A stretch of 64,000 nucleotides of DNA from the NCBI RefSeq assembly GCF_001314225.1, contig NZ_CP012697.1, positions 3,844,001 to 3,908,000 on the forward strand. Reading direction: 5' to 3'. The notes below the pieces were generated by a model. The model was not told where the DNA came from and made no database searches. It saw only the letters and a list, made by a program, of their open reading frames with translations. The position numbers were made by a program, and so were the translations under genes. The DNA is from Microbacterium sp. No. 7 (GTDB taxonomy: Bacteria; Actinomycetota; Actinomycetes; Actinomycetales; Microbacteriaceae). Of the stretch, positions 1 to 9,013 are shown piece by piece. How positions within the stretch are numbered: position 1 is the stretch's first letter; each line of letters begins with the position of its first letter.

Positions 1-1
1 C

Positions 2-340
2 GTGCTCGGGATGTTCCTCGACACGCTCGCGATCATCCTGATCACGACGCCGGTGTTCCTGCCGATCGTGTTGGCACTGGGCATCGACCCGGTGTGGTTC
101 GGGGTCTTCCTCATCGTCGTCGCGGAACTCGCGATGGTCACCCCGCCCGTGGGACTGCTGTCGTTCATCATCCACCGGCTCGCCCAGGATCCCGCCGTGA
201 ACCTCGGCCGGACCGTCACACTGACGGCGGTTTTCGGCGGCGCGCTGTGGTTCGTGGGTGTGACGGTGATCGTGCTCGTCGTCATGATCCTGGTGCCCCA
301 GCTCGTCCTGTGGCTGCCACAGCTCGCCGCGGCCGGCTGA
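2..340 (+). CDS. TRAP transporter large permease (DctM family), C-terminal fragment
   Basis: This is the 3' end of a gene that begins before the window. The 112 visible residues are strongly hydrophobic with about three membrane segments. They carry the TPPVG motif (near residue 48) that is typical of the last third of DctM-type TRAP permeases, which move carboxylates or similar anions using an extracytoplasmic binding protein. The codon at position 2 is a GTG inside the reading frame, not a real start. Substrate is unknown. It may supply substrate to the CoA-catabolic genes that follow, which is inference from position only. Confidence 0.8.
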   Translation: MLGMFLDTLAIILITTPVFLPIVLALGIDPVWFGVFLIVVAELAMVTPPVGLLSFIIHRLAQDPAVNLGRTVTLTAVFGGALWFVGVTVIVLVVMILVPQLVLWLPQLAAAG

Positions 341-449
341 AAGATCGCCGAGAGCCGCGGGAACGCCTCCTCGCCCTCGGGCGCCCGCGGCGCGGCGCCG
401 ATCGACACTCGGACGAACGTCGTCCGAGCAGTGACCCCAAGGAGAGACA

Positions 450-1568
450 ATGTCGCGATTCTCATCGGGCGCTGATGGGCTCAGCGTCTCCGCCCCCGCC
501 GGTCGCCTTCGCATGCCAGGTCGCGGCTCGATGGCCGCGGGGAAGGGGCCGACACGCGTGCGCTTCGACCTCGCCGACTGGCAGACGCCCCTGGCTTCGA
601 TAGAGCAGCGTGCCGCGACGGCGGAACGGCTGGGTTACGAAGGGATCCAGGTCTCCGAGCTACGTCACGACCCGTTCATCGAGTCTGCCCTCGCCGCCCG
701 CGCGACAGGATCGCTGCGTGTCACGACATCGGTCGCGGTCGCCTTCGCACGCAATCCGATGACCGTGGCCACGTCGGCGAACGACCTTCAGCTGCTCTCA
801 CGCGGCAGGTTCGTGCTGGGGCTGGGCTCTCAGGTGCGCGCACACATCGAGCGCCGCTTCTCGATGCCGTGGACCGCTCCGGCGCCGCGGATGGAGGAGT
901 TCGTTCGGGCGGTACGGGCGATCTGGCACTCGTGGGAGACAGGAATGCCGCTCCGGTTCACCGGCGAGCACTACCGCCACACCCTGATGACGCCTTTCTT
1001 CGATCCGGGCCCGAACCCCTTCGGCGCTCCGCCGATCTGGATCGCGGGCGTAGGCAGCGGCATGACGCGTGCCGCCGGGCGCGTCGCCGACGGGTTCCTC
1101 GCGCACTCGTTCACGACGCCCCGCTACCTGGAGACGATCACAGCCGACGCCCTCATGCAAGGACGCAGAGACGCCGGCGACGACACACCGATCGATGTCT
1201 GTGTCCAGCCCTTCGTGGCGATCGTGGACGACGACGAGCGCCGCGCGGCGGAGCTCGCCATCAGGCGCCAGATCGCGTTCTATGCGTCGACGCCGGCCTA
1301 CCGCGGCGTCCTCGAGCTCCACGGCTGGGATGGGATCGCAAGAAGCCTCACGGCGGCCTCGCTGCGCAAGGAATGGGACGCAATGGCATCGTTCATCTCC
1401 GACGAGATGGTCGATGCCTTCGCCGTCGTCGGGCCACCCGCGCACGTAGCGAGCGAGCTCGTACGACGATATTCGCCCATAGCGACGACGATCTCCTTCA
1501 ACACGCCCCATCCGATCTCCGATGACGGCTGGGCAGATCTGCGGGCGCACCTGGACCGGACCCCGTAG
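450..1568 (+). CDS. LLM-class flavin-dependent oxidoreductase (F420/FMN type)
   Basis: A 372-residue luciferase-like monooxygenase-fold protein. AAGGAG lies 6 bases before the ATG. After a loose 35-residue N-terminal extension come the typical blocks RAATAERLGYEGIQVSE (about 53-67), the TTSVAVAFARNP strand (about 92-103) and LLSRGRFVLGLGSQV (about 114-128). It resembles the actinobacterial TIGR03617-type F420-dependent oxidoreductases. Cofactor (F420H2 or FMNH2) cannot be decided from sequence. It sits about 110 bases after the TRAP permease on the same strand and converges on the acyl-CoA operon. It could oxidise the compound imported upstream; a flavin reductase is encoded at 17009-17587. 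Confidence 0.85.
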   Translation: MSRFSSGADGLSVSAPAGRLRMPGRGSMAAGKGPTRVRFDLADWQTPLASIEQRAATAERLGYEGIQVSELRHDPFIESALAARATGSLRVTTSVAVAFARNPMTVATSANDLQLLSRGRFVLGLGSQVRAHIERRFSMPWTAPAPRMEEFVRAVRAIWHSWETGMPLRFTGEHYRHTLMTPFFDPGPNPFGAPPIWIAGVGSGMTRAAGRVADGFLAHSFTTPRYLETITADALMQGRRDAGDDTPIDVCVQPFVAIVDDDERRAAELAIRRQIAFYASTPAYRGVLELHGWDGIARSLTAASLRKEWDAMASFISDEMVDAFAVVGPPAHVASELVRRYSPIATTISFNTPHPISDDGWADLRAHLDRTP

Positions 1569-1574
1569 CCACAC

Positions 1575-1612
1575 GCGGTGCCGGCCCGTGTGCCGGCCGG
1601 CAGCGATATCCC
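1575..1612. terminator. Possible weak intergenic hairpin
   Basis: Between the convergent genes ending at 1568 and 1721 there are repeated GCCGGC blocks (GGTGCCGGCCCGTGTGCCGGC) that can pair. There is no T-run, so this is only a candidate terminator. Confidence 0.3.
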
Positions 1613-1720
1613 CGTCGCGATGATTCCCTCCCTCGGAGTGATGTGACGGTGCGCGCTGTTCGTCGCCTGGGGCGCCGAGTCGTCACCTCTTGCGTCTTCG
1701 AGGTCATCCGGGGCCCGTCG

Positions 1721-2470
1721 CTATACCCGGGTGAGCACGCGCTCCGCGGCCTCCAGGACGTCCGCCCTCGTCCACAGCTCCGCCATACGGGCCGGCTCTC
1801 CCTCGACTGAGCGGATGCGTTCGAGGGCGGGAGCCCGCAGCGACGCCTTCACGACCGCGAACGTGCTCGGGACGCCCGCCGCCAGCTCGGCTGCCCGCTC
1901 GAACGCGAGCCGCGACAGCTCGTCGGGCGTGCTTACCTCGTCGACGAGCCCCTGGGCCAGGGCCGCGTCCGGCGCATACCCCTCGGCGGAGTACACGACG
2001 GGCGCCAGCCGTTCCCCGAGCAGGTGCCGCATGATCTCGACGGTCACGGCGGGGAACGGGACGCCGACCTTGAGCTCGGGCAGCCCGATCGTTCCCGCGG
2101 ACATCACCCGCACGTCGGCCGCAGCCGCGAGCACGCAGCCCCCCGCGATCGCGTGCCCGTTGATCGCGGCGACGACGGGCACGGGGCACGTGAAAGCGGC
2201 GGTGAACGCGTCGTCGAGCGCCGCGAAGAACTCCTCGGCGTAGGAGCGACCGCCGTCGATGAGGCGACGCAGGTCCACGCCCGCCGAGAACGTGCGGCCC
2301 TCGCCCGTGAGCACAACGGCGCGGGCGTCGGCGAACGACCGGAAGGCGTCGCCGAGCGCGTTCAGCAGCTCCGTGTCGAGCGCATTGACCTTGCCATGGC
2401 CGATCGAGGCGAGCATGATCCCGTCGCGCTCGCCGATCGTGACCGGACCGTTCGACGTCGCAGCGGTCAT
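1721..2470 (-). CDS. Enoyl-CoA hydratase/isomerase (crotonase) family protein
   Basis: 249 residues, the usual crotonase length. Visible are VVLTGEGRTFSAGVDL (oxyanion-hole strand), INGHAIAGGCVLAAAADVRVM and the IGLPELKVGVPFP segment. The Gly-Gly of AIAGG provides the second oxyanion-hole amide. The ELKVG segment keeps one Glu at the usual catalytic region, but the second one is not obvious, so hydratase versus isomerase activity is open. It is the last gene of the minus-strand operon: its ATG overlaps the stop of the SMR gene by four bases (ATGA). Confidence 0.85.
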   Translation of the reverse strand: MTAATSNGPVTIGERDGIMLASIGHGKVNALDTELLNALGDAFRSFADARAVVLTGEGRTFSAGVDLRRLIDGGRSYAEEFFAALDDAFTAAFTCPVPVVAAINGHAIAGGCVLAAAADVRVMSAGTIGLPELKVGVPFPAVTVEIMRHLLGERLAPVVYSAEGYAPDAALAQGLVDEVSTPDELSRLAFERAAELAAGVPSTFAVVKASLRAPALERIRSVEGEPARMAELWTRADVLEAAERVLTRV

Positions 2471-2853
2471 GAGCTCTCCTCCCTCGGGGTCTCTGCGACG
2501 ACGGTCGCAGAGCTTGCGGCGGCCGGTTCGGGCGCACGACCGAGCTCGAGGCATCCGATCCCGACGACGACGAGCGCGATCCCGGCGATCTGCCACGCCG
2601 TCAGGCCCTCGCGGAAGAGCCAGAAGCTCAGCAGCGCGACGACCGTCACGCCGACGCCGCACCAGATCGCGTAGGCGATGCCGAGCGGGAATCCGGCGTC
2701 GAGACAGCGTTGCAGCGACGCGAACGCGACGATGTATCCGATCACGACGACGATCCACGCCCACCATGCGGGGTTCTCGCCCGTGGTGAGCTTGAGGCTC
2801 GTCGTCGCCGCCACTTCGGCGACGATCGCGATGGCCAGGAATACCATGCCCAT
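2467..2853 (-). CDS. Small multidrug resistance (SMR) family transporter
   Basis: 128 residues with four hydrophobic segments. The first contains the conserved Glu of the family in AIVAEVAATTSLKL (about residues 7-20), which in EmrE/QacE binds both proton and drug cation. WCGVGVTVVALLSF follows in the third helix. Start MGMVFLAIA is chosen because it follows the AtuA-like gene by a single base and fits family length; a longer frame upstream is out-of-family. It lies in the middle of a catabolic operon with tight coupling on both sides, so it may export a toxic intermediate or amine rather than serve general drug resistance (inference). Confidence 0.85.
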   Translation of the reverse strand: MGMVFLAIAIVAEVAATTSLKLTTGENPAWWAWIVVVIGYIVAFASLQRCLDAGFPLGIAYAIWCGVGVTVVALLSFWLFREGLTAWQIAGIALVVVGIGCLELGRAPEPAAASSATVVAETPREESS

Positions 2854-2854
2854 G

Positions 2855-4645
2855 TCAGCCTTCCTCCTCGAGCAGCTCGCGCGGCACCGGGACGGGCCGC
2901 GAACGCAGGAACTCGCCGAGCCCCTTGGCCTGCGCATCGGGCCGCGTCGACGAGGCGACGCCGTCGCCGAGGAGGCCGACGACCACGAAGTTCAGCGCCC
3001 GCAGGTTCGGCAGCTCGTAGCGGCGCACCTCGAACGTCTTCGTCTCGGGGAGCAGCTGCTGGAAGCGCTCTGCGGTGAGGAAACCGTGGAGCCACGCGTA
3101 CTCGGCGTCTGTGCGGGTCCACACTCCGACGTTGGCGTTGCCGCCCTTGTCGCCCGAACGGGTCCCCGCGATGACCCCGAGCGGACGCTCGATCGTCTCG
3201 CCGCCGCCGTGCCACCGCGGTGGCTCGGGAGCGGGCACGGGCGAGACGGCCGCACGGGCCGGGTCGCCCGGGTGCAACGGGAAGACCTTCTCGGAGCCGT
3301 CGTCCAGATGCAGCGTGGGCGTGACCGCCGCGGCCGGGATGAGCGTGGGCCAGTACACGCCGAAAGCGCTCTCCGACGACGGCGGCGTCGTCGCATAGGC
3401 GCCTGCGTAGCCCCCGAGGATGAGCTCGAGGACGGCGTTGGAGAACCGGCGTCCGACCTTCTTCGGATCGCGGTCCTTGACGGTCACGGTCAGATGAGCG
3501 GTCGCGTCGGCCTGCACGTCGGCATCCGGCCGGCTCGACAGCAGCCGCACGTCGGCGCCGTCGAACGAGTCGCGTCCGCCGAGCCGCTCCCACAGCAGGG
3601 TCTCGGCGAGCGCCGCCTTCTGCTCGATGTCGGGCGCCGTCAGCCCCAGCGTCATGGTGTTGCGATAGCCGCCCTGGTAGTTGACGGCGACCTTCGCCTC
3701 GCCCGCCGGCGGTGTTCCACGCGTGCCCGACACCCGCACGCGGTCCGGTGCCTCCTCGAGCAGGGTGACGGCGTCGAACCAGGTCGTGACGTCGGGTCCG
3801 CCGTAGGCCGGACCGCCGATCTCGTAGAGGAGCTGTGCGCAGACGGTGTCGACCGAGACGAGTCCTCCGGTTCCCGGGTTCTTTGTGATGACGCTCGAGC
3901 CGTCCGCCTCGATCTCGGCGATCGGATAGCCGGGCATCCGGTGCTCGCGGAGGTCGGCGAGGAAGCTGAAGTTGCCGCCCGTCACCTGCGTGCTGCACTC
4001 GATCAGGTGTCCCGCGACGACGGCACCGGCGAGGCGGTCCCAGTCCTCCTCGCCCCAGCCATGCCACCATGCGGCGGGCCCGACGACGACCGACGCATCG
4101 GTGACGCGACCGGTGACGATCACGTCGGCACCCTCCTCGAGTCCGCGGGCGATGGGCCAGGCGCCGAGGTAGGCGTTGGCGGTCACCGGCTCCGCGTCGA
4201 GCTCGGCGAGGCGCCGTCCGGTGTCGAGATGACGCAGCTCATGCCCGTCGCGCTGAAGCTGCGCGAGGCTGCCGAGCACGTCGTCGCCGTCGGTCCAGGC
4301 GATACGGGCGCTGAGCCCGAGACGCGCCGCGAGCTGCTCCAGCCGGGTCGCGAGACCGCGGGGGTTGAGCCCTCCCGCGTTGGCGACGACGCGGATGCGG
4401 CGGTCGAGGCACGTGCCCAGTATCTGTTCCATCTGGGTCAGGAAGGTCGCGGCGTAGCCGGCGTCGGGATCGCGCTGCCGACTCTTGTGCAGGATGTACA
4501 TCGTCAGCTCGGCAAGGTAGTCGCCCGTGAGCACGTCGATCTCGCCGCCCTCGAGCATCTCCGCGGCGGCCTGCACGCGGTCGCCGTAGAAGCCGGAGAC
4601 GTTGGCGATCCGCACGGGGCGCCTGATCGGTGAGGTGGTCATCAT
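2855..4645 (-). CDS. AtuA-family (DUF1446) protein, acyclic terpene utilisation-like
   Basis: 596 residues. N-terminal block PVRIANVSGFYGDRVQAAAEML, GDYLAELTMYIL, VVANAGGLNP and the later SRPDADVQADATAHLTV match the DUF1446/AtuA family. The C-terminal about 100 residues (GTRSGDKGGNANVGVWTR onward) form the AtuA-like ferredoxin-fold domain. AtuA is required for citronellol/geraniol use in Pseudomonas, but its exact reaction is not established. Start: ATG at 4645 overlaps the preceding stop (ATGATGA) with GGAAGGGA upstream; the neighbouring ATG at 4642 is also possible. The neighbouring biotin-dependent carboxylase fits the Atu/Liu logic of beta-methyl acyl-CoA carboxylation. Confidence 0.85.
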   Translation of the reverse strand: MMTTSPIRRPVRIANVSGFYGDRVQAAAEMLEGGEIDVLTGDYLAELTMYILHKSRQRDPDAGYAATFLTQMEQILGTCLDRRIRVVANAGGLNPRGLATRLEQLAARLGLSARIAWTDGDDVLGSLAQLQRDGHELRHLDTGRRLAELDAEPVTANAYLGAWPIARGLEEGADVIVTGRVTDASVVVGPAAWWHGWGEEDWDRLAGAVVAGHLIECSTQVTGGNFSFLADLREHRMPGYPIAEIEADGSSVITKNPGTGGLVSVDTVCAQLLYEIGGPAYGGPDVTTWFDAVTLLEEAPDRVRVSGTRGTPPAGEAKVAVNYQGGYRNTMTLGLTAPDIEQKAALAETLLWERLGGRDSFDGADVRLLSSRPDADVQADATAHLTVTVKDRDPKKVGRRFSNAVLELILGGYAGAYATTPPSSESAFGVYWPTLIPAAAVTPTLHLDDGSEKVFPLHPGDPARAAVSPVPAPEPPRWHGGGETIERPLGVIAGTRSGDKGGNANVGVWTRTDAEYAWLHGFLTAERFQQLLPETKTFEVRRYELPNLRALNFVVVGLLGDGVASSTRPDAQAKGLGEFLRSRPVPVPRELLEEEG

Positions 4646-5403
4646 CGTCCCTTCCACACGGGCGAGCGGCGCTCGGCGAACGCGCGCGGCCCTTCCTGCG
4701 CATCCTCGGACAGGTATGCCGGCTCGAAGACGCGCTCGGCTTCCGCGTAGGCCTGGGCGAGCGGACGCTCGCGCATCGTATAGACGGTCGCCTTCGCCGC
4801 CCGCACCGAGAGCGGGGCGCCCGCCGCGACGCGCTCCGCGAGCTCCTGCGTCGCGTCGACGAGGTCGGCCGCGGGCACGACCCGGTTGACGAAGCCCAGC
4901 TCGTAGGCCCGCTGCGCCGTGAGGGGGTCACCGGTCAGCAGCAGCTCGAGCGCCACGCGGGGCGGCATCCACCACGGCAGCGGCGCCGCCCACGGGGCGC
5001 CGCGGCCCACCTTGACCTCGGTGACCGCGAAGCGCGCGTGCTCGGCGGCGACGATCAGGTCGACGTTCTGCGCGAGCAGGAAGCCGCCGGCGTAGGCGAC
5101 CCCGTTGACGGCGGCGACGATGGGCTTGTCGACCTGGATGTTCCGCTCGAACTGGGGCACGTAGTCGGGCGGCGGCACGCGCAGCGCCTCACCCGACATC
5201 TCCTTGAGATCGCCGCCGGCACAGAACGCCTTGTCGCCCGCTCCCGTCAGCACCATGACGCTCGCGTCGTCGTCGACGAAGCGGCGCGTCGCAGCGAACA
5301 GGCCCTCGCGGACCGAGCGGCTGAGCACGTTGCGCGTCTCGGGCCGGTTGATCGTGATCCAGGCGACCGGCCCTCGTCGCTCGTAGAGGACGTCGTCGCT
5401 CAT
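4642..5403 (-). CDS. Enoyl-CoA hydratase family protein
   Basis: 253 residues, crotonase fold: ITINRPETRNVLSRS, VMVLTGAGDKAFCAGGDLKEM (about 48-68) and VAAVNGVAYAGGFLLAQNVDLIVAAEHARFAVTEVKVGRG. It sits between the AtuA-like gene and the biotin carboxylase gene, the position of atuE/liuC-type hydratases that hydrate the carboxylated (glutaconyl-type) CoA ester. That assignment rests on context. Its start overlaps the biotin carboxylase stop by four bases (ATGA). Confidence 0.85.
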   Translation of the reverse strand: MSDDVLYERRGPVAWITINRPETRNVLSRSVREGLFAATRRFVDDDASVMVLTGAGDKAFCAGGDLKEMSGEALRVPPPDYVPQFERNIQVDKPIVAAVNGVAYAGGFLLAQNVDLIVAAEHARFAVTEVKVGRGAPWAAPLPWWMPPRVALELLLTGDPLTAQRAYELGFVNRVVPAADLVDATQELAERVAAGAPLSVRAAKATVYTMRERPLAQAYAEAERVFEPAYLSEDAQEGPRAFAERRSPVWKGR

Positions 5404-7406
5404 TCCTGTTCCTCTCCGACCACGGCGAGCACCTCGCCGATGTCGACCTGCTGCCCGGCGACGACGAGCACGGCCTCCACGAGCCCGTCGGCGGGCGCGC
5501 TGACCACGTGCTCCATCTTCATCGCCTCCAGGACGAGGATCGGCTCACCCTGACGAACCTGCTGTCCTGGCTCGACCGCGATCCGCACGACGGAGCCCGG
5601 CATGGGCGCGGTCAGAGAGCCCTGCGCGACCTGCGAGCCCGGCTCGGGCAGCAGGTCGACCCGGGCCAGTTCGACGCCGCCCTGCGGTCCGTCGACGTCG
5701 ATGAGATCGCCGTGCAGCGCGACCTCGAACCGCTGACGGTCGCCGTCGATCTCGAGCACGAGGACGTAGCGATCCGCTCCGTCCGACGCCACCTCGAACC
5801 GCACATCGCCGACGGAGACGCCGTCGACCGAGATCTCGGCGCGAGATCCTTCGACGCGGTAGCGCACGTCGTGCTCGGTCTCGTCGTGCGACAAGCGCAC
5901 GAGCGCGGGCTGCGAGACGAGCGTGCGGAAGCCGGGGGTGATGCTCTGCTGTACCACGCTGCTCGTGCGGCGGTGCTCCCGCAGCGCCAGCACGGCGGCC
6001 GCGGCGGGAGCGGTGACCGCACGGTCGGTGCGGGAGAGCTCGGCGACGGCGTGCCGGTCGAGATAGGCCGTGTCGGTGTCTCCCGCGAGGAACTCGGGCT
6101 CGCGCAGGATGCCGACGAGCAGGTCGCGGTTCGTGCCGACGCCGTGGATGCGGCTGCGCTCCAGTGCCCGTGCGAGCACCGACGCGGCCTCGCCGCGTGT
6201 CGGGGCGTGCGCCACGAGCTTCGCGAGCATCGGATCGTAGTGGATGCTCACGGTGTCGCCGGGCGAGAAGCCCGTGTCGGCGCGCACGCCCTGGTCGAGC
6301 GTGAAGTCGCGCAGCAGGCCCGACGTCGGCAGGAAGCCCGCGGACGGATCCTCGGCATAGAGCCGCGCCTCGATGGCGTGACCCTGGATGCGGGCCGACA
6401 GCGCATCCTGCGGAAGGGCCTCGCCCTGCGCGACGAGCAGCTGCAGCCGCACGAGATCGAGGCCCGTGATGAACTCGGTCACGGGATGCTCGACCTGCAG
6501 GCGTGTGTTCACCTCGAGGAAGAAGAAATCGCCGCTCGCGTCGAGGACGAACTCGACGGTGCCCGCCCCGAGATAGCCGAGCGCCTCGCCCGCCGCGACG
6601 GCGGCGGTGCTCAGCCGCTCCCGCAGAGCGGGGGTCACGGCCGGCGACGGCGACTCCTCGACGATCTTCTGGTAGCGCCGCTGGATCGAGCACTCGCGCT
6701 CGAAGAGGCTGATGACGCGGCCCGTCGTGTCGCCGAAGATCTGCACCTCGACGTGACGCGGCGCCGTGACGTACTTCTCCAGGAAGACGGTGTCGTCGCC
6801 GAAGGCGGAGCCCGCCTCACGGCGTGCCGACGCGACGGCGCCCGCCAGCTCGCCGGCCGCCCAGACGATGCGCATGCCGCGTCCGCCGCCGCCCGCAGAC
6901 GCCTTGACGAGCACGGGGTAGCCGATCCGGTCGCCGAGAGTCACGAGGGCCGCGTCGTCGTGCTCGGCCGTGACGGTCGCGCCCGGCAGCACGGGCACGC
7001 CGGAGGAGGCCATGAGCTCCTTGGCGCGGATCTTCGACCCCATCGCGTCGATCGCCTCGGGACTGGGCCCGACGAAGATGAGCCCCGCGGCCGCGACGGC
7101 GCGGGCGAACTCCGCGTTCTCCGACAGGAAGCCGTAACCGGGGTGCACGGCGTCCGCGCCCGTGCGTCGCGCGGCCTCGATCACGAGATCGCCGCGCAGG
7201 TAGGTGTCGGCGGGGACGACGCCGGGCAGCCGCACGGCGCGATCGGCCTCGCGGACGAACAGGGCGCCGGCGTCGGCGTCCGAGAAGACGGCCACCGTCT
7301 CGACGCCCATCGCGCGAGCGGTGCGGATGATGCGGACGGCGATCTCGCCGCGGTTGGCGATCAGGAGCCGGCGGATGCGCGGCGTCGCGGTCGTGTCAGC
7401 AGTCAT
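5400..7406 (-). CDS. Acyl-CoA carboxylase, biotin carboxylase/BCCP subunit
   Basis: About 668 residues. Order: biotin carboxylase N-domain (LLIANRGEIAVRIIRTARAMG), ATP-grasp with glycine-rich ASAGGGGRGMRIV, the catalytic EVNTRLQVEHPVTE block, then a BT-like region and a C-terminal biotinyl domain with EAMKMEHV. Lys near residue 630 is the biotin site. This is the layout of methylcrotonyl-, geranyl- or propionyl-CoA carboxylase alpha chains. Two starts are possible: ATG at 7406 (used here) or GTG at 7418, which overlaps the carboxyltransferase stop as GTGA; neither has a strong ribosome site. With the adjacent AtuA homologue, a beta-methyl enoyl-CoA (methylcrotonyl or geranyl type) is the likely substrate. 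Confidence 0.92.
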   Translation of the reverse strand: MTADTTATPRIRRLLIANRGEIAVRIIRTARAMGVETVAVFSDADAGALFVREADRAVRLPGVVPADTYLRGDLVIEAARRTGADAVHPGYGFLSENAEFARAVAAAGLIFVGPSPEAIDAMGSKIRAKELMASSGVPVLPGATVTAEHDDAALVTLGDRIGYPVLVKASAGGGGRGMRIVWAAGELAGAVASARREAGSAFGDDTVFLEKYVTAPRHVEVQIFGDTTGRVISLFERECSIQRRYQKIVEESPSPAVTPALRERLSTAAVAAGEALGYLGAGTVEFVLDASGDFFFLEVNTRLQVEHPVTEFITGLDLVRLQLLVAQGEALPQDALSARIQGHAIEARLYAEDPSAGFLPTSGLLRDFTLDQGVRADTGFSPGDTVSIHYDPMLAKLVAHAPTRGEAASVLARALERSRIHGVGTNRDLLVGILREPEFLAGDTDTAYLDRHAVAELSRTDRAVTAPAAAAVLALREHRRTSSVVQQSITPGFRTLVSQPALVRLSHDETEHDVRYRVEGSRAEISVDGVSVGDVRFEVASDGADRYVLVLEIDGDRQRFEVALHGDLIDVDGPQGGVELARVDLLPEPGSQVAQGSLTAPMPGSVVRIAVEPGQQVRQGEPILVLEAMKMEHVVSAPADGLVEAVLVVAGQQVDIGEVLAVVGEEQE

Positions 7407-7414
7407 GGGGATTC

Positions 7415-9013
7415 TCACATTCGGAAGACGCCGAAGCCGCGACGGCCGGCGACGGGTGCGGAGTGCGTGGCGGACAGCGCGATCCCGAGCACGTCACGCG
7501 TGTGCCGCGGGTCGATGATGCCGTCGTCGTAGAGCCGGCCGGACATGAAGTAGGCGTGCGACTCGGCCTCGATCTGCTCCTCGATCTGCCGGCGCTGGCG
7601 CTCGTCGGCCTCTTCGTCGAACGGACGGCCCGACCTCTCGGCGGCGGCACGTCCCACGATCGAGAGCACGCCCGCGAGCTGGGGCGCGCCCATGACCGCC
7701 TGGCGCATGTTGGGCCAGCTGAACAGGAAGCGCGGATCGTAGGCGCGCCCGCTCATCCCGTAGTTGCCGGCGCCGAAGGACGCGGCCATGTTCACGGTGA
7801 GGTGCGGCACCGCGCTGTTGGCGACGGCGTTGATCATCTTCGCGCCGTCCTTGATGATGCCGGCCTGCTCGTAGGCCGAGCCGACGATGTAGCCCGTCGT
7901 GTTCTGCAGGAAGACGAGCGGCGTGTCGGTCTGGTTGGCCAGCAGGATGAACTCGGCGGCCTTCTTCGCCTCCTCGCCGAAGAGCACGCCGCGGTGGTTC
8001 GCGAGGACGCCGATCGGGTAGCCGTGCAGGCTCGCCCACCCCGTGACGAGCGACGTGCCGTACAGGGCCTTGTACTCGTCGAAGTCGGAGTCGTCGACGA
8101 GACGCGCGAGGATCTCGCGCGGGTCGAACGGCACGCGCTGGTCGCGGGAGACGATGCCGAGGATCTCCTCGGCGGGGTACCGGGGCGGACGCGGGACGCC
8201 GCGCGGCGCCGGCCCGTGCTTGCGCCAGTTCAGCCGCGAGACGATCTGCCGCCCGATGCGGATCGCGTCGCGCTCGTCGACGGCGAAGTAGTCGCTCACG
8301 CCCGAGACGCGCGAGTGCATCGCCGCGCCGCCCAGCTCCTCGCCGTCGGCGTCCTCGCCCGTGGCCATCTTCACGAGCGGCGGGCCGCCGAGGAAGACCT
8401 GCGCCTGCTTGTCGACGAGCACGGCGTAGTCGCTCATGCCGGGGACGTACGCGCCGCCGGCGGTCGAGTTGCCGAACACGAGGGAGATCGACGGCACGCC
8501 CGCCGCCGACAGCGCCGTGAGCTCGTGGAAGATCCGCCCCGCCGGGATGAACAGGTCGGCCTGCGTCGGCAGGTCGGCGCCGCCCGACTCCACGAGGTAG
8601 AGCACGGGCAGCCGGTTGACCCGGGCGATCTCCAGCGCGCGCAGGTTCTTGCGCAGCGTGTAGGGGTTCATCGTGCCGCCCTTGACGGTGGGCTCGTGCG
8701 CGATGATCATGCATTCCGTGCCGCTGACCACGCCGATGCCCGTGACGATGACGCCGCCCACGGTGAAGCCCGTGCCCCATCCGGCGAGCGTGGACAGCTC
8801 GAGGAAGGCGGTGTCGGGATCGAGCAGCAGCTCGATGCGCTCGCGCACCGTCAGCCGCCCGCGGGCGTGGTGGCGGGCGACGGCCTTCTCGCCGCCACCG
8901 GCGACCACGGCGGCGTTCTCGGCGTCGAGCTCGGCGATGAGCGCGAGCCCCGCCGCGCGGTTGGCGCGGAAGTCCTCGTCGGCGACGTCGAGCCTGCTCG
9001 TGAGAACGCTCAT
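7415..9013 (-). CDS. Acyl-CoA carboxylase, carboxyltransferase (beta) subunit
   Basis: 532 residues. It shows both crotonase-like halves of the biotin-dependent carboxyltransferases: ARGRLTVRERIELLLDPDTAFLELS, the acyl-CoA site VESGGADLPTQADLF and GNSTAGGAYVPGMSDY, then FLQNTTGYIVGSAYEQAGIIKDGAKMINAVANS and NYGMSGRAYDPRFLFSWPN. These features are closer to methylcrotonyl/geranyl-CoA carboxylase beta chains than to PccB/AccD5 (recognition, not a computed tree). The start overlaps the upstream bifunctional enzyme's stop by four bases. It pairs with the biotin carboxylase encoded next. Confidence 0.92.
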   Translation of the reverse strand: MSVLTSRLDVADEDFRANRAAGLALIAELDAENAAVVAGGGEKAVARHHARGRLTVRERIELLLDPDTAFLELSTLAGWGTGFTVGGVIVTGIGVVSGTECMIIAHEPTVKGGTMNPYTLRKNLRALEIARVNRLPVLYLVESGGADLPTQADLFIPAGRIFHELTALSAAGVPSISLVFGNSTAGGAYVPGMSDYAVLVDKQAQVFLGGPPLVKMATGEDADGEELGGAAMHSRVSGVSDYFAVDERDAIRIGRQIVSRLNWRKHGPAPRGVPRPPRYPAEEILGIVSRDQRVPFDPREILARLVDDSDFDEYKALYGTSLVTGWASLHGYPIGVLANHRGVLFGEEAKKAAEFILLANQTDTPLVFLQNTTGYIVGSAYEQAGIIKDGAKMINAVANSAVPHLTVNMAASFGAGNYGMSGRAYDPRFLFSWPNMRQAVMGAPQLAGVLSIVGRAAAERSGRPFDEEADERQRRQIEEQIEAESHAYFMSGRLYDDGIIDPRHTRDVLGIALSATHSAPVAGRRGFGVFRM